From contig JASLGM010000038.1 of NCBI GenBank assembly GCA_030150045.1, positions 1 to 64,000 on the forward strand: a DNA stretch of 64,000 nucleotides. The letters are read 5' to 3'. Source of the DNA: Taishania sp. (GTDB taxonomy: Bacteria > Bacteroidota > Bacteroidia > Flavobacteriales_D > Crocinitomicaceae). The notes under the pieces were generated by a model, which made no database searches, was not told where the DNA came from, and saw only the letters and a program-made list of their open reading frames with translations. The position numbers were made by a program, and so were the translations under genes. The stretch's first letter is position 1. Every line of letters begins with the position of its first letter. Shown here piece after piece: positions 33,069 through 41,104 of the stretch.

Positions 33069-36000
33069 ATGAGCTCGACATATCCACAATACCAAGGTTT
33101 GGATTTGCCAAATGTGGCAAAAAGAGTGATGGACAAATGGAATCAGGAACGTGTATTCGAAAAGTCCATCTCAACGCGTGAAGGCCACACGCCGTATATT
33201 TTCTTCGAAGGTCCGCCATCGGCGAACGGTCTTCCTGGAATTCACCACGTTATGGCGCGCTCCATTAAAGATATTTTTTGCCGTTATAAAACACTTCAAG
33301 GTTTTCAAGTGAAACGAAAAGCAGGATGGGATACACATGGTCTTCCTGTAGAACTTGGTGTAGAAAAAGAACTTGGCATTACAAAAGAAGACATTGGAAC
33401 AAAAATTTCAGTAGACGATTACAACAAAGCGTGTAAAGAAGCTGTTATGCGTTACACTGATATTTGGAATGACCTGACTACGAAAATGGGATATTGGGTA
33501 GACATGAATGATCCTTACATCACTTATGAATCCAAATATATGGAATCTGTTTGGTGGTTATTAGGTCAGTTGCATGAGAAAAATCTAATGTACAAAGGAT
33601 ATACCATCCAACCCTACTCCCCAAAAGCAGGAACAGGTTTATCTTCGCATGAAATCAATCAACCAGGTTGTTACCAAGATGTAACAGATACAACTGTTGT
33701 GGCGCAATTCAAAATGGTAGACGGTCAAAAAACACCGTTCGAAATCGAAGAAAACATCCACTTCCTTGCTTGGACGACAACACCTTGGACCTTGTCATCA
33801 AACACTGCATTGACGGTTGGACCAAAAATTGAATATGTATTGGTGCAATCGTTCAACCAATATACATTTGAACCAATTCGAGTTATTCTTGCCAAAAATT
33901 TGGTTGCAAAACAATTTGCAGGGAAATTTGTTGCAACGGAAACAGCCGAAGAACTTGCAAACTATTCCAAAGAGGATAAAAAAATCCCTTACTTTATTCT
34001 AGGCGAATGTACAGGTGCCGATTTAGTAGGTTTGAAATACGAACAATTGATGCCTTACGCTTTACCTTTCGAAAATGCAGAGAAAGCTTTTCAGGTAATT
34101 CCAGGCGATTTCGTAACCACAGAAGACGGAACAGGAATCGTACACACTGCACCTACATTCGGAGCAGACGATGCTAAAGTTGCGGCGGAAGCAGGCGTGC
34201 CAGGAATGCTGGTTTTGGACGAAAATGGAAAAGCGGTTCCTCTTGTTGATCTACAAGGTAAATTCCGTCCAGAAATGGGTGAATTTGCAGGTATGTACGT
34301 GAAAAACGAATATTACGATGCAAACGAAGCGCCAGAAAAATCAGCAGATGTGCAAATCGCCATCAAATTAAAAGAAGAAAACAAAGCCTTTAAGGTAGAG
34401 AAATATGTCCACAGTTACCCACATTGTTGGAGAACAGACAAACCCGTACTGTACTATCCATTAGATTCTTGGTTCATCCGTGTGACGAATGTAAAAGAAC
34501 GTATGATGGAATTGAACAGTACCATCAACTGGAAACCTGAATCTACAGGAACTGGACGTTTTGGAAAGTGGTTGGAAAATGCTAACGACTGGAACCTTTC
34601 GCGTTCAAGATATTGGGGAATTCCTATCCCTATCTGGAGAACAGAAGATGGAACAGAAGAAATCTGCATCTCTTCCGTAGAACAATTAAAGTCGGAAGCT
34701 GAAAAAGCAGTTGCTGCTGGTGTTATGGAAACAAATCCTTTAGCTTCTTTCGAGGCAGGAAATATGTCCAAAGAAAACTATGACAAAGTAGATCTACATA
34801 AAAACTACGTAGACAACATCACTTTAGTGAGCGCAAGTGGAAAACCTATGTACCGAGAATCTGACCTTATTGACGTATGGTTCGATTCTGGAGCAATGCC
34901 ATACGCTCAATGGCACTACCCGTTCGAAAACAAAGACTTAATCGATAACGCAGGTGCTTACCCAGCTGATTTCATTGCAGAAGGAGTAGACCAAACGCGT
35001 GGTTGGTTCTATACTTTACATGCCATTTCAACAATGGTCTTCGATTCAGTAGCATACAAAAATGTCGTTTCAAACGGTTTGGTATTAGACAAAAATGGAC
35101 AAAAAATGTCTAAACGTTGGGGAAATGCCATTGAACCATTTGAAACATTGGCAAAATACGGTCCCGATGCAACACGCTGGTACATGATTACCAACGCACA
35201 ACCTTGGGATAACTTGAAATTCGATTTAGACGGAATTACGGAAATTCAACGTAAATTCTTTGGAACGTTATACAACACGTATTCTTTCTTCACGTTGTAC
35301 GCAAACATTGATGGATTCACCTATTCGGAAGCGGATATAGCCTTGGAAAACCGTCCAGAAATTGACCGATGGATCCTTTCCAAATTGAATACCTTGATAA
35401 AAAATGTAGAGGAAGCATACGAAACTTACGAACCAACAAAAGCAGGTCGCTTGATTCAGGATTTTGTTTCTGACCAACTGTCCAACTGGTATGTACGTTT
35501 ATGTAGAAGACGCTACTGGAAATCGGATGATTCACAAGACAAACTTTCGGCCTACCAAACGCTTTACACGTGTTTAGAAACGGTTGCTGTCCTTGGCTCT
35601 CCAATTGCACCATTTTTCATGGATCAACTGTTCACAGATTTAAACAGCATCACTAAAAAGCATGATGTGGTTTCAGTGCACTTGGCAAACTTCCCGAAAG
35701 TAAACGAAAGTTACATCAACTTGGATTTAGAAAGCCAAATGGAAATTGCACAAAATGTCTCTTCATTGATCTTAGGAATCCGTCAGAAAGAACGCTTGAA
35801 AGTACGTCAACCACTACAAAAAATAATGGTTCCTGCTTTAAACAAAGCATTTGCGAGCAACATATTGAAAGTAGCAGATTTGATCTTATCCGAAGTGAAC
35901 GTGAAAGAATTGGAATTGTTGGAAGAAGGAAACGGCATGTTGGTAAAATCCATCAAACCGAATTTCAAAACAATTGGTCCAAAATACGGTAAACAAATGA

Positions 36001-36467
36001 AAGCAATTGCAGCTTTAGTGGCACAATTTAACCAAGACGACATTGCAGCTGTAGAAAGCAACAAAGGTTGGAACGGCGAAATTGAAGGAACAACTATTGC
36101 CTTAGATATGCAAGATTTTGAGATCGTAGCGCAAGACATTCCGGGATGGCTAGTGGCATCTGAAGGTGGCATTACCGTTGCTTTGGACATTACGATTACT
36201 GACGAATTGAAAAACGAAGGAATTGCGCGTGAGTTGATTAACCGCGTTCAAAATTTACGTAAAGATTCAGGTCTTGAAGTTACCGATAAAATCGTTTTGA
36301 CTATCGACACCACAGAAGCGATTCAAGCAGCGATTTCTACAAATAATGCATACGTTTCTAGCGAAGTATTAGCGGCAGAAATCCGATTCTCAACACTATC
36401 AAATGACGCAACAAGTGCAGATTTGGTAGAAGAAGGAGACGCTAAAATTGCTTTACAGAAAGCATAA
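33069..36467 (+). CDS. ileS: Isoleucyl-tRNA synthetase, long eukaryote-like type with GIHH signature
   Basis: It charges tRNA-Ile. I start at 33069 (MSSTYPQYQGLDLP, 1132 residues). The length and the C-terminal extension fit the IleRS2 (eukaryote-like) type common in Bacteroidota. The class I signature normally reads HIGH; here it is Gly57-Ile-His-His60 in GLPGIHHVMARS, with the first His and the Gly exchanged. The KMSKR loop is intact at 679-683. The editing domain is present (AWTTTPWTLSSNTAL, and GTGIVHTAPTFGADD). The tRNA-binding region follows from about 780. IleRS2 enzymes are known for low sensitivity to mupirocin. A good promoter precedes the gene and a terminator follows. Confidence 0.96.
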   Translation: MSSTYPQYQGLDLPNVAKRVMDKWNQERVFEKSISTREGHTPYIFFEGPPSANGLPGIHHVMARSIKDIFCRYKTLQGFQVKRKAGWDTHGLPVELGVEKELGITKEDIGTKISVDDYNKACKEAVMRYTDIWNDLTTKMGYWVDMNDPYITYESKYMESVWWLLGQLHEKNLMYKGYTIQPYSPKAGTGLSSHEINQPGCYQDVTDTTVVAQFKMVDGQKTPFEIEENIHFLAWTTTPWTLSSNTALTVGPKIEYVLVQSFNQYTFEPIRVILAKNLVAKQFAGKFVATETAEELANYSKEDKKIPYFILGECTGADLVGLKYEQLMPYALPFENAEKAFQVIPGDFVTTEDGTGIVHTAPTFGADDAKVAAEAGVPGMLVLDENGKAVPLVDLQGKFRPEMGEFAGMYVKNEYYDANEAPEKSADVQIAIKLKEENKAFKVEKYVHSYPHCWRTDKPVLYYPLDSWFIRVTNVKERMMELNSTINWKPESTGTGRFGKWLENANDWNLSRSRYWGIPIPIWRTEDGTEEICISSVEQLKSEAEKAVAAGVMETNPLASFEAGNMSKENYDKVDLHKNYVDNITLVSASGKPMYRESDLIDVWFDSGAMPYAQWHYPFENKDLIDNAGAYPADFIAEGVDQTRGWFYTLHAISTMVFDSVAYKNVVSNGLVLDKNGQKMSKRWGNAIEPFETLAKYGPDATRWYMITNAQPWDNLKFDLDGITEIQRKFFGTLYNTYSFFTLYANIDGFTYSEADIALENRPEIDRWILSKLNTLIKNVEEAYETYEPTKAGRLIQDFVSDQLSNWYVRLCRRRYWKSDDSQDKLSAYQTLYTCLETVAVLGSPIAPFFMDQLFTDLNSITKKHDVVSVHLANFPKVNESYINLDLESQMEIAQNVSSLILGIRQKERLKVRQPLQKIMVPALNKAFASNILKVADLILSEVNVKELELLEEGNGMLVKSIKPNFKTIGPKYGKQMKAIAALVAQFNQDDIAAVESNKGWNGEIEGTTIALDMQDFEIVAQDIPGWLVASEGGITVALDITITDELKNEGIARELINRVQNLRKDSGLEVTDKIVLTIDTTEAIQAAISTNNAYVSSEVLAAEIRFSTLSNDATSADLVEEGDAKIALQKA

Positions 36468-36482
36468 TATTTTTCATACCAT

Positions 36483-36519
36483 AAAAAAGGCGGCAAGAGT
36501 AATCTGGTCGCCTTTTTTT
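36483..36519 (+). terminator. Terminator of ileS
   Basis: AAAAAAGGCG (36483-36492) pairs with CGCCTTTTTT (36509-36518) around a 16-base loop, with a T-run. Confidence 0.8.
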
Positions 36520-36569
36520 ATTCCAAAATGGTCCATAACAAGAGCAACAAACGAATTGAAAAAAGATTT

Positions 36570-36715
36570 CAGCCCGGGCGAAACCGCGATAGCTAAACAA
36601 AATGAAAAGGCTGTGATTGCTAGCAGAGCAACGCGACCAAAGGAAGCGCTTGAGAAGCAGCAAAAGAACGTCTTTTTCATGCGTTTACTAAAGCGAGAAG
36701 ACCGAAAAGGCTGCC
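36570..36715 (+). repeat. Dispersed structured repeat, family B copy 3
   Basis: The ends CAGCC (36570-36574) and GGCTG (36709-36713) are complementary. GCGATAGCTAAAC, the apical GCGACCAAAGGAAGC and TTTACTAAAGCG match the other copies; the stem arms between them differ. Confidence 0.82.
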
Positions 36716-36741
36716 AAAAAACACATCTCTATTTTTTCTAA

Positions 36742-36823
36742 TTTGGGCGTTACCCTATGGGTCGGGCTATTCATTACAAGTTTTTTGCTGCACAAAAAAG
36801 CTTTCCATTGCTATCCCTAACGC
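36742..36823 (-). repeat. Dispersed structured repeat, family A copy 4
   Basis: On the plus strand it runs from TTTGGGCGTTACCC to ATCCCTAACGC. Its hairpins are ACCC-TAT-GGGT and TTTTTTG/CAAAAAA. It is the shortest copy, about 82 bases. Confidence 0.8.
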
Positions 36824-36866
36824 GAATTCATGGTAAAAATTCAAACTTTCGAGAACAACACAGCAT

Positions 36867-36903
36867 AAAAAAGTCGGAAAAAACCGTTGTTCTCCCCGAC
36901 TTC
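36867..36903 (-). terminator. Terminator of the FKBP isomerase gene
   Basis: AAGTCGG (36871-36877) and CCGACTT (36896-36902) pair around an 18-base loop. On the minus strand a T-run follows. Confidence 0.65.
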
Positions 36904-36918
36904 TTTGGCTTTATTTTC

Positions 36919-37353
36919 TTACTTAATATTCAACAATTCCACTTCGAAAATCAAGGTGCTATTTGGTCCTATCTCCTTAGAAATCGCTTCGTCACCGTAT
37001 GCCAATTCAGCAGGAATAACAAAACGGAATTTACTTCCAACCGGCATCAATTGCAAGCCTTCTGTCCACCCTTTGATCACTCTGTTCAATGGGAAAGAAG
37101 CCGATTTTTTTCGTTCTACCGAGCTATCAAATACAGCTCCGGAAATGGTTGTTCCGTGGTAATGACATTCCACCGTACTTTTCGCTTGCGGACGAAATCC
37201 GTCGCCCATGACCAACACTTCATATTGCAAGCCTGAAGGCGTTGTTATCACCCCTTCTTTTTTGGCATTCTCTTCTCTATAAATGATCCCTTCCAAGTGA
37301 TTTTTCTCACCCAAATCTTTTTTCTTTTTTGCTAAAATATCTGCAATGCCCAT
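36919..37353 (-). CDS. FKBP-type peptidyl-prolyl cis-trans isomerase
   Basis: This 144-residue protein has a short helical N-terminal part (MGIADILAKKKKDLGEKNHLEG) followed by one FKBP domain (about 45-143). Domain features are TPSGLQYEVL, VECHYHGTTISGAVFDSS, FPLNRVIKGWTEGLQLMPVGSKFRFVIPAELAYGD and a final STLIFEVELL strand. It catalyses prolyl isomerisation and helps protein folding. There is no signal peptide, so it is probably cytoplasmic, unlike the usual exported FkpA/Mip forms. The layout, with a short helical arm, resembles FklB-like proteins. Confidence 0.92.
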   Translation of the reverse strand: MGIADILAKKKKDLGEKNHLEGIIYREENAKKEGVITTPSGLQYEVLVMGDGFRPQAKSTVECHYHGTTISGAVFDSSVERKKSASFPLNRVIKGWTEGLQLMPVGSKFRFVIPAELAYGDEAISKEIGPNSTLIFEVELLNIK

Positions 37354-37468
37354 AATTGTTTTTTTTCAAAAATAAGTCTTCTTTTATTAAGGTACTAAAA
37401 ATTATGGCACAAGAATTGATTTGTAGCAAAGTATAATTACAACAATTGAACCTTTAAAACATAAACCC

Positions 37469-37741
37469 ATGAACATGCTTCAAAAACTGACTTTTGCAGG
37501 TACGTTGTTACTAGCAAGTCAAACATTTGCACAACGAACAGACGCTCGACCGACGAGTGATTTTGCAAACGTTCGTATAAAAATTGAAGTGGATGGCCCA
37601 CGAACGCCAACAAACCAAAGAGATAATCATGCGACTTGTAAGGACCAAAAGCACGCATATTGTCACCACGGAAAAGGACATGGGCATGGGCATCATAAAA
37701 ATAAAGGACCTGAAAAAAAGCATCAGGGTTCATGTAAATAA
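37469..37741 (+). CDS. Small secreted His-rich protein
   Basis: This 90-residue protein has a signal peptide (about 1-22, ending TFAQ). The mature part has a short polar region, then a His/Lys/Gly-rich tail (HATCKDQKHAYCHHGKGHGHG and HHKNKGPEKKHQ) with three Cys. Such a tail could bind Zn, Ni or Cu ions. No family is recognised. A second small secreted gene starts 33 bases downstream on the same strand. The signal peptide and skewed composition make it more than a chance frame, but function is unknown. Confidence 0.65.
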   Translation: MNMLQKLTFAGTLLLASQTFAQRTDARPTSDFANVRIKIEVDGPRTPTNQRDNHATCKDQKHAYCHHGKGHGHGHHKNKGPEKKHQGSCK

Positions 37742-37773
37742 ATGTATATTTAACTGTTGAAAGGAATCGAGTC

Positions 37774-38019
37774 ATGAAAAATCTATTTATAGCTGCATTA
37801 TTTTGCTCTTCGTTTGGAGCTTTTGCACAAGAAGTTAAAACAGCACCAGCGGCAACACAAAGTCCAAGTACCTTGCCGGCAAAAACAGAATCCCAACAAA
37901 TTGGAACGGAAAAAGGTAATTATGAGCGTTCTAAAGTGAATTCAAAAGCCCTCTCAGAGCGGTTAAAAGAGGCGGAATCAAAACGGGAGATGCAGACCGA
38001 AACGGTGACACCAAAATAA
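37774..38019 (+). CDS. Small secreted protein of unknown function
   Basis: This 81-residue protein has a clean signal peptide (MKNLFIAALFCSSFGAFAQ). The mature part is rich in Ala, Thr, Pro and Gln at first (VKTAPAATQSPSTLPAKTE), then has a charged, probably helical stretch (KALSERLKEAESKREMQTE). It resembles no family I know. It lies 33 bases after the His-rich protein gene and is followed by a terminator, so the two may form one transcript. Confidence 0.65.
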   Translation: MKNLFIAALFCSSFGAFAQEVKTAPAATQSPSTLPAKTESQQIGTEKGNYERSKVNSKALSERLKEAESKREMQTETVTPK

Positions 38020-38039
38020 GATTTTTATAAAATTATTGT

Positions 38040-38074
38040 AAAAGGGAATATTCGAAAGTTATTCCCTTTTTTTT
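38040..38074 (+). terminator. Terminator after the two small secreted genes
   Basis: AAAGGGAATA (38041-38050) pairs with TATTCCCTTT (38060-38069) and is followed by a T-run. Confidence 0.85.
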
Positions 38075-38104
38075 ATTCAATTTTAGCCGTACCTTCATCT
38101 ATCT

Positions 38105-40375
38105 ATGGCACAAATTGACATCAACGACCGTTATCAATTGGTTGAAAAATTCATTCACCAAACCAATCAATGTATCTTTTTAACAGGAAAAGCAGGTTCT
38201 GGGAAAACCACTTTATTAAAAAAAATGATTGATGCGACATTTAAAGAAACCGTTGTTGTTGCGCCTACAGGAATTGCAGCGTTAAATGCTGGAGGGTCGA
38301 CCATTCACTCGTTTTTCCTCTTACCATTCTCGCCATTTATTCCAGAACACCGATCCGATTCTAACTTAAAGGGCCACCTTTTGTTTGAAAACAAATCGAC
38401 TTTAAACAGGCATTTCAAGCATAACAAACAAAGGAAACAGATGTTCCGAAGCTTAGAGCTTTTGGTTATTGATGAAGTCAGTATGCTGCGCGCAGATTTA
38501 TTGGATGCTATGGATTGGACACTGCGTTGTCAACGCGATCAGGACGAGCCTTTTGGTGGCGTTCAAGTCTTATTCATTGGTGACTTGTATCAGCTTCCTC
38601 CGATTGTAAAACCCGAGGAATGGCAAGTGCTAAAAGAACACTATGCTTCTCCCCATTTTTTCTCCGCAAAAGTATTACAGGAACAACCACTTGTCTTTGT
38701 AGAATTGGATAAGATTTTCCGTCAATCGGACCCTGAATTCATCCAAATTCTTAACCAGTTTAGAACAAATACGGTTGAAATGAGGTCTTTGGAAAAACTG
38801 AACACATGTATAGTCCCCGATGATGCGCCCCTTGAAGAAGGTACAATCACGCTAACGACACACAATCGAAAAGCAGCAGACATCAACAACCTTGCACTTG
38901 GACGTATTGAAAACAAACCTAAAACTTATCAAGCAACCGTAACAGGAGATTTCCCTGAACATATTTATCCGATTGATTACACCCTCGTACTGAAGGAAGG
39001 TGCCCAAGTCATGTTCGTGAAAAATGATCCTACTCCTGAAAAGAAATTCTACAACGGAAAAATGGCTAAGGTTTTGGAATTGCATGCAACAAGCATAAAA
39101 GTACAGTTCATTGAAGATCAAAAAATCATTGAAGTAGATGAATACGAATGGGAAAACAAACAGTTTTCACTTAATGCTTCGAATGAAATTGAGGAAAAAG
39201 TATTGGGTACATTTGTTCAATATCCCATCAAGTTAGCGTGGGCGATAACCATTCACAAAAGTCAAGGTTTAACCTTTGATAAAGCTCAATTGGACATGCG
39301 TGATATATTTGCGCCAGGTCAGGCTTATGTTGCACTTTCCCGTCTTAGATCCCTTGAAGGACTATCCTTAAAATCTGGAATACGAGGAAATGCTTTACAA
39401 ATTGACCCTCAAATTGTAGCTTTCTCAAATGCTTATGATCAACCGCAGCAATTAGAAAAACAATTCAGCTATGGTCAATGGCATTATGTGGTGACGATGT
39501 GTCAACGCGCTTTTCAGTTCCGCGACCTCATCCGTGAAATGGATATGCACGCCATTTCATATAACAACGCACCAAAGAAATCAATCAAATCAGAGTTACA
39601 CCCGTGGTACATCAGTCAATTTGGACAAATGACACAGCTCCGAGAGCCAGCAGAGAAATTTGTCCGCCAACTTGCAGTTATTGGAAATGACAATGATGTC
39701 GATCGTTTATTGGATCGTATTGCTGCCGCTAAGAATTATTTTCTACCTGCAATCAATCAAACACACAGCAATTTCATGAAAAAGATTCTTGAAATTCAAA
39801 AAGCACCGAAGGCGAAACAACTGGTCGATGAACTGTTAATCATTGAAAACCTATTGGTTCAGACCATTCAGAAAATAGAGAAAACCATCGTTACCGTGAA
39901 CTTCTCACTTTCAAAAGAACTACCTGAAGAATTTCCGAAAATGTTCCACATTCAAGATTTTAGAATGGGGAAAATGGAGGAAATCAAACAAATCATGTCG
40001 CAACAAAACGATTTGTTTATTGAAAACATTCAATTGGACGCAAGTATTTTCTCGCAAAAAGAAAAAGGAAAAAAAGAGAAAATAAAGACAATTTCCACGC
40101 AAGAGAAAACATTAGAACTTCTCCAAAACGGGTACACCGTTCAACAAATAGCCAAAGAGAGGCAGTTTGCAGTGCAAACCATTTACAATCACATTGCTAA
40201 ATTGATCACCAGTGGGCATGTTAAGATTACCGATCATCTCTCGGAAGATAAGTTGGCTTTATTAAAAGAAAGAGTCAAAGGAAATATTGATACCGAATTA
40301 AAAGATTTAAAAGCTCAAATTGAGGATGAACACATCACATACGATGAGTTAAAACTATATCGTGCAACGCTTTAG
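38105..40375 (+). CDS. Pif1/RecD-like DNA helicase with C-terminal helix-turn-helix
   Basis: This 756-residue superfamily 1 helicase has Walker A GKAGSGKT (28-35), Walker B LLVIDEVSMLRADLL (about 122-136), motif III VLFIGDLYQLPP, and a C-terminal helicase region with AWAITIHKSQGLTFDKAQLD and YVALSRLRSLEGL. This order matches Pif1-type 5'-3' helicases. Residues about 660-705 (TLELLQNGYTVQQIAKERQ, then VQTIYNHIAKLI) form a helix-turn-helix of the type attached to RecQ-like and Pif1-like helicases. The expected role is unwinding of structured DNA during replication or repair. Its TAG stop overlaps the TAA of the convergent gene within 40372-40375. Confidence 0.9.
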   Translation: MAQIDINDRYQLVEKFIHQTNQCIFLTGKAGSGKTTLLKKMIDATFKETVVVAPTGIAALNAGGSTIHSFFLLPFSPFIPEHRSDSNLKGHLLFENKSTLNRHFKHNKQRKQMFRSLELLVIDEVSMLRADLLDAMDWTLRCQRDQDEPFGGVQVLFIGDLYQLPPIVKPEEWQVLKEHYASPHFFSAKVLQEQPLVFVELDKIFRQSDPEFIQILNQFRTNTVEMRSLEKLNTCIVPDDAPLEEGTITLTTHNRKAADINNLALGRIENKPKTYQATVTGDFPEHIYPIDYTLVLKEGAQVMFVKNDPTPEKKFYNGKMAKVLELHATSIKVQFIEDQKIIEVDEYEWENKQFSLNASNEIEEKVLGTFVQYPIKLAWAITIHKSQGLTFDKAQLDMRDIFAPGQAYVALSRLRSLEGLSLKSGIRGNALQIDPQIVAFSNAYDQPQQLEKQFSYGQWHYVVTMCQRAFQFRDLIREMDMHAISYNNAPKKSIKSELHPWYISQFGQMTQLREPAEKFVRQLAVIGNDNDVDRLLDRIAAAKNYFLPAINQTHSNFMKKILEIQKAPKAKQLVDELLIIENLLVQTIQKIEKTIVTVNFSLSKELPEEFPKMFHIQDFRMGKMEEIKQIMSQQNDLFIENIQLDASIFSQKEKGKKEKIKTISTQEKTLELLQNGYTVQQIAKERQFAVQTIYNHIAKLITSGHVKITDHLSEDKLALLKERVKGNIDTELKDLKAQIEDEHITYDELKLYRATL

Positions 40376-41034
40376 TCTTCTGTTCTTACTTTGGTAAACA
40401 CATGTTCTGTACTAAAAAATCCTTTTTGGATTAATTTTTCCCAGTTCCGTTGAGATAACTCTAGGTGATAATGCGTCATATTCTCTTCCATTTGCACTGT
40501 GTGATTAAATCGCAACAATTGTTTCTTTTGCTTTTCATCTGAATAATCAAAGTCCGCTACACGAAGGGTAGAACCGATGAATTGAAAAATACGTGGCATA
40601 AACATTCCATTATCTGGCATATTCACGACAAAACTATGTTCATCCGTCTTGCGAAAGACTGCATTTTGATCTTTAAGACTTGTTGTTTTTATGACCCCAA
40701 AATAATAACGACCATTATCAAAAACCACAGGCATAGGTTGCTCTGAAATACCGAATAAGGAATCACCAATCACATATAAATCTAATTGGCTGTCCATATA
40801 TTCTTTAGACATACTTTCATATTGGGTGAAGTGAATCAATACGTCATTATCCGTAATTTCATAAGATAAAGACGGATTTATTCGTGACACATAATTTCCT
40901 TTGTATTTATTTGCAATTTTGAACTCCAAAAAAACCGAAGGTTGCGCGTAGGAAAAGTCAAAAGATTGTTGTGCCTGAAGGAAAAAAGTTGAGAATGTTA
41001 TAAACAACACTTGTATAAATAAGCTGGATTTCAT
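40372..41034 (-). CDS. Exported protein of unknown function
   Basis: This 220-residue protein has a signal peptide (MKSSLFIQVLFITFSTFFLQAQ). The mature part is mixed alpha/beta with many aromatic residues (SFDFSYAQPSVFLEFKIANKYKGNYVS start). I recognise no domain. There is no lipobox and no T9SS sorting domain, so a periplasmic location is likely. The stop codon overlaps that of the helicase gene. It is divergent from recJ with 70 bases between the starts. Confidence 0.7.
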   Translation of the reverse strand: MKSSLFIQVLFITFSTFFLQAQQSFDFSYAQPSVFLEFKIANKYKGNYVSRINPSLSYEITDNDVLIHFTQYESMSKEYMDSQLDLYVIGDSLFGISEQPMPVVFDNGRYYFGVIKTTSLKDQNAVFRKTDEHSFVVNMPDNGMFMPRIFQFIGSTLRVADFDYSDEKQKKQLLRFNHTVQMEENMTHYHLELSQRNWEKLIQKGFFSTEHVFTKVRTED

Positions 41035-41104
41035 ATCTTAATTTAAGATGTTCTAATTATGGAACGTTTAAGTTAATTAATAATTCGCATTACCGATTGC
41101 TATC

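Larger units (their letters stand above)
36468..36918. other. Intergenic region between convergent genes with repeats B3 and A4
   Basis: The 451 bases hold the ileS terminator, family B copy 3, family A copy 4 and the FKBP-gene terminator, in that order. Short frames here are chance readings through the repeats. Confidence 0.7.

Noticed and set aside
33000..33070. T-box or other leader regulating ileS
   Set aside because: Only 25 bases separate the predicted -7 box from the ATG, which leaves no room for a T-box.
33001..33219. A minus-strand frame over the ileS start
   Set aside because: It overlaps the promoter and N-terminus of ileS, whose protein is clearly conserved.
36757..37236. A plus-strand open frame of 159 codons over the FKBP isomerase gene
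   Set aside because: It lies opposite the clear FKBP gene and begins inside repeat A4; its translation has no domain or signal peptide.
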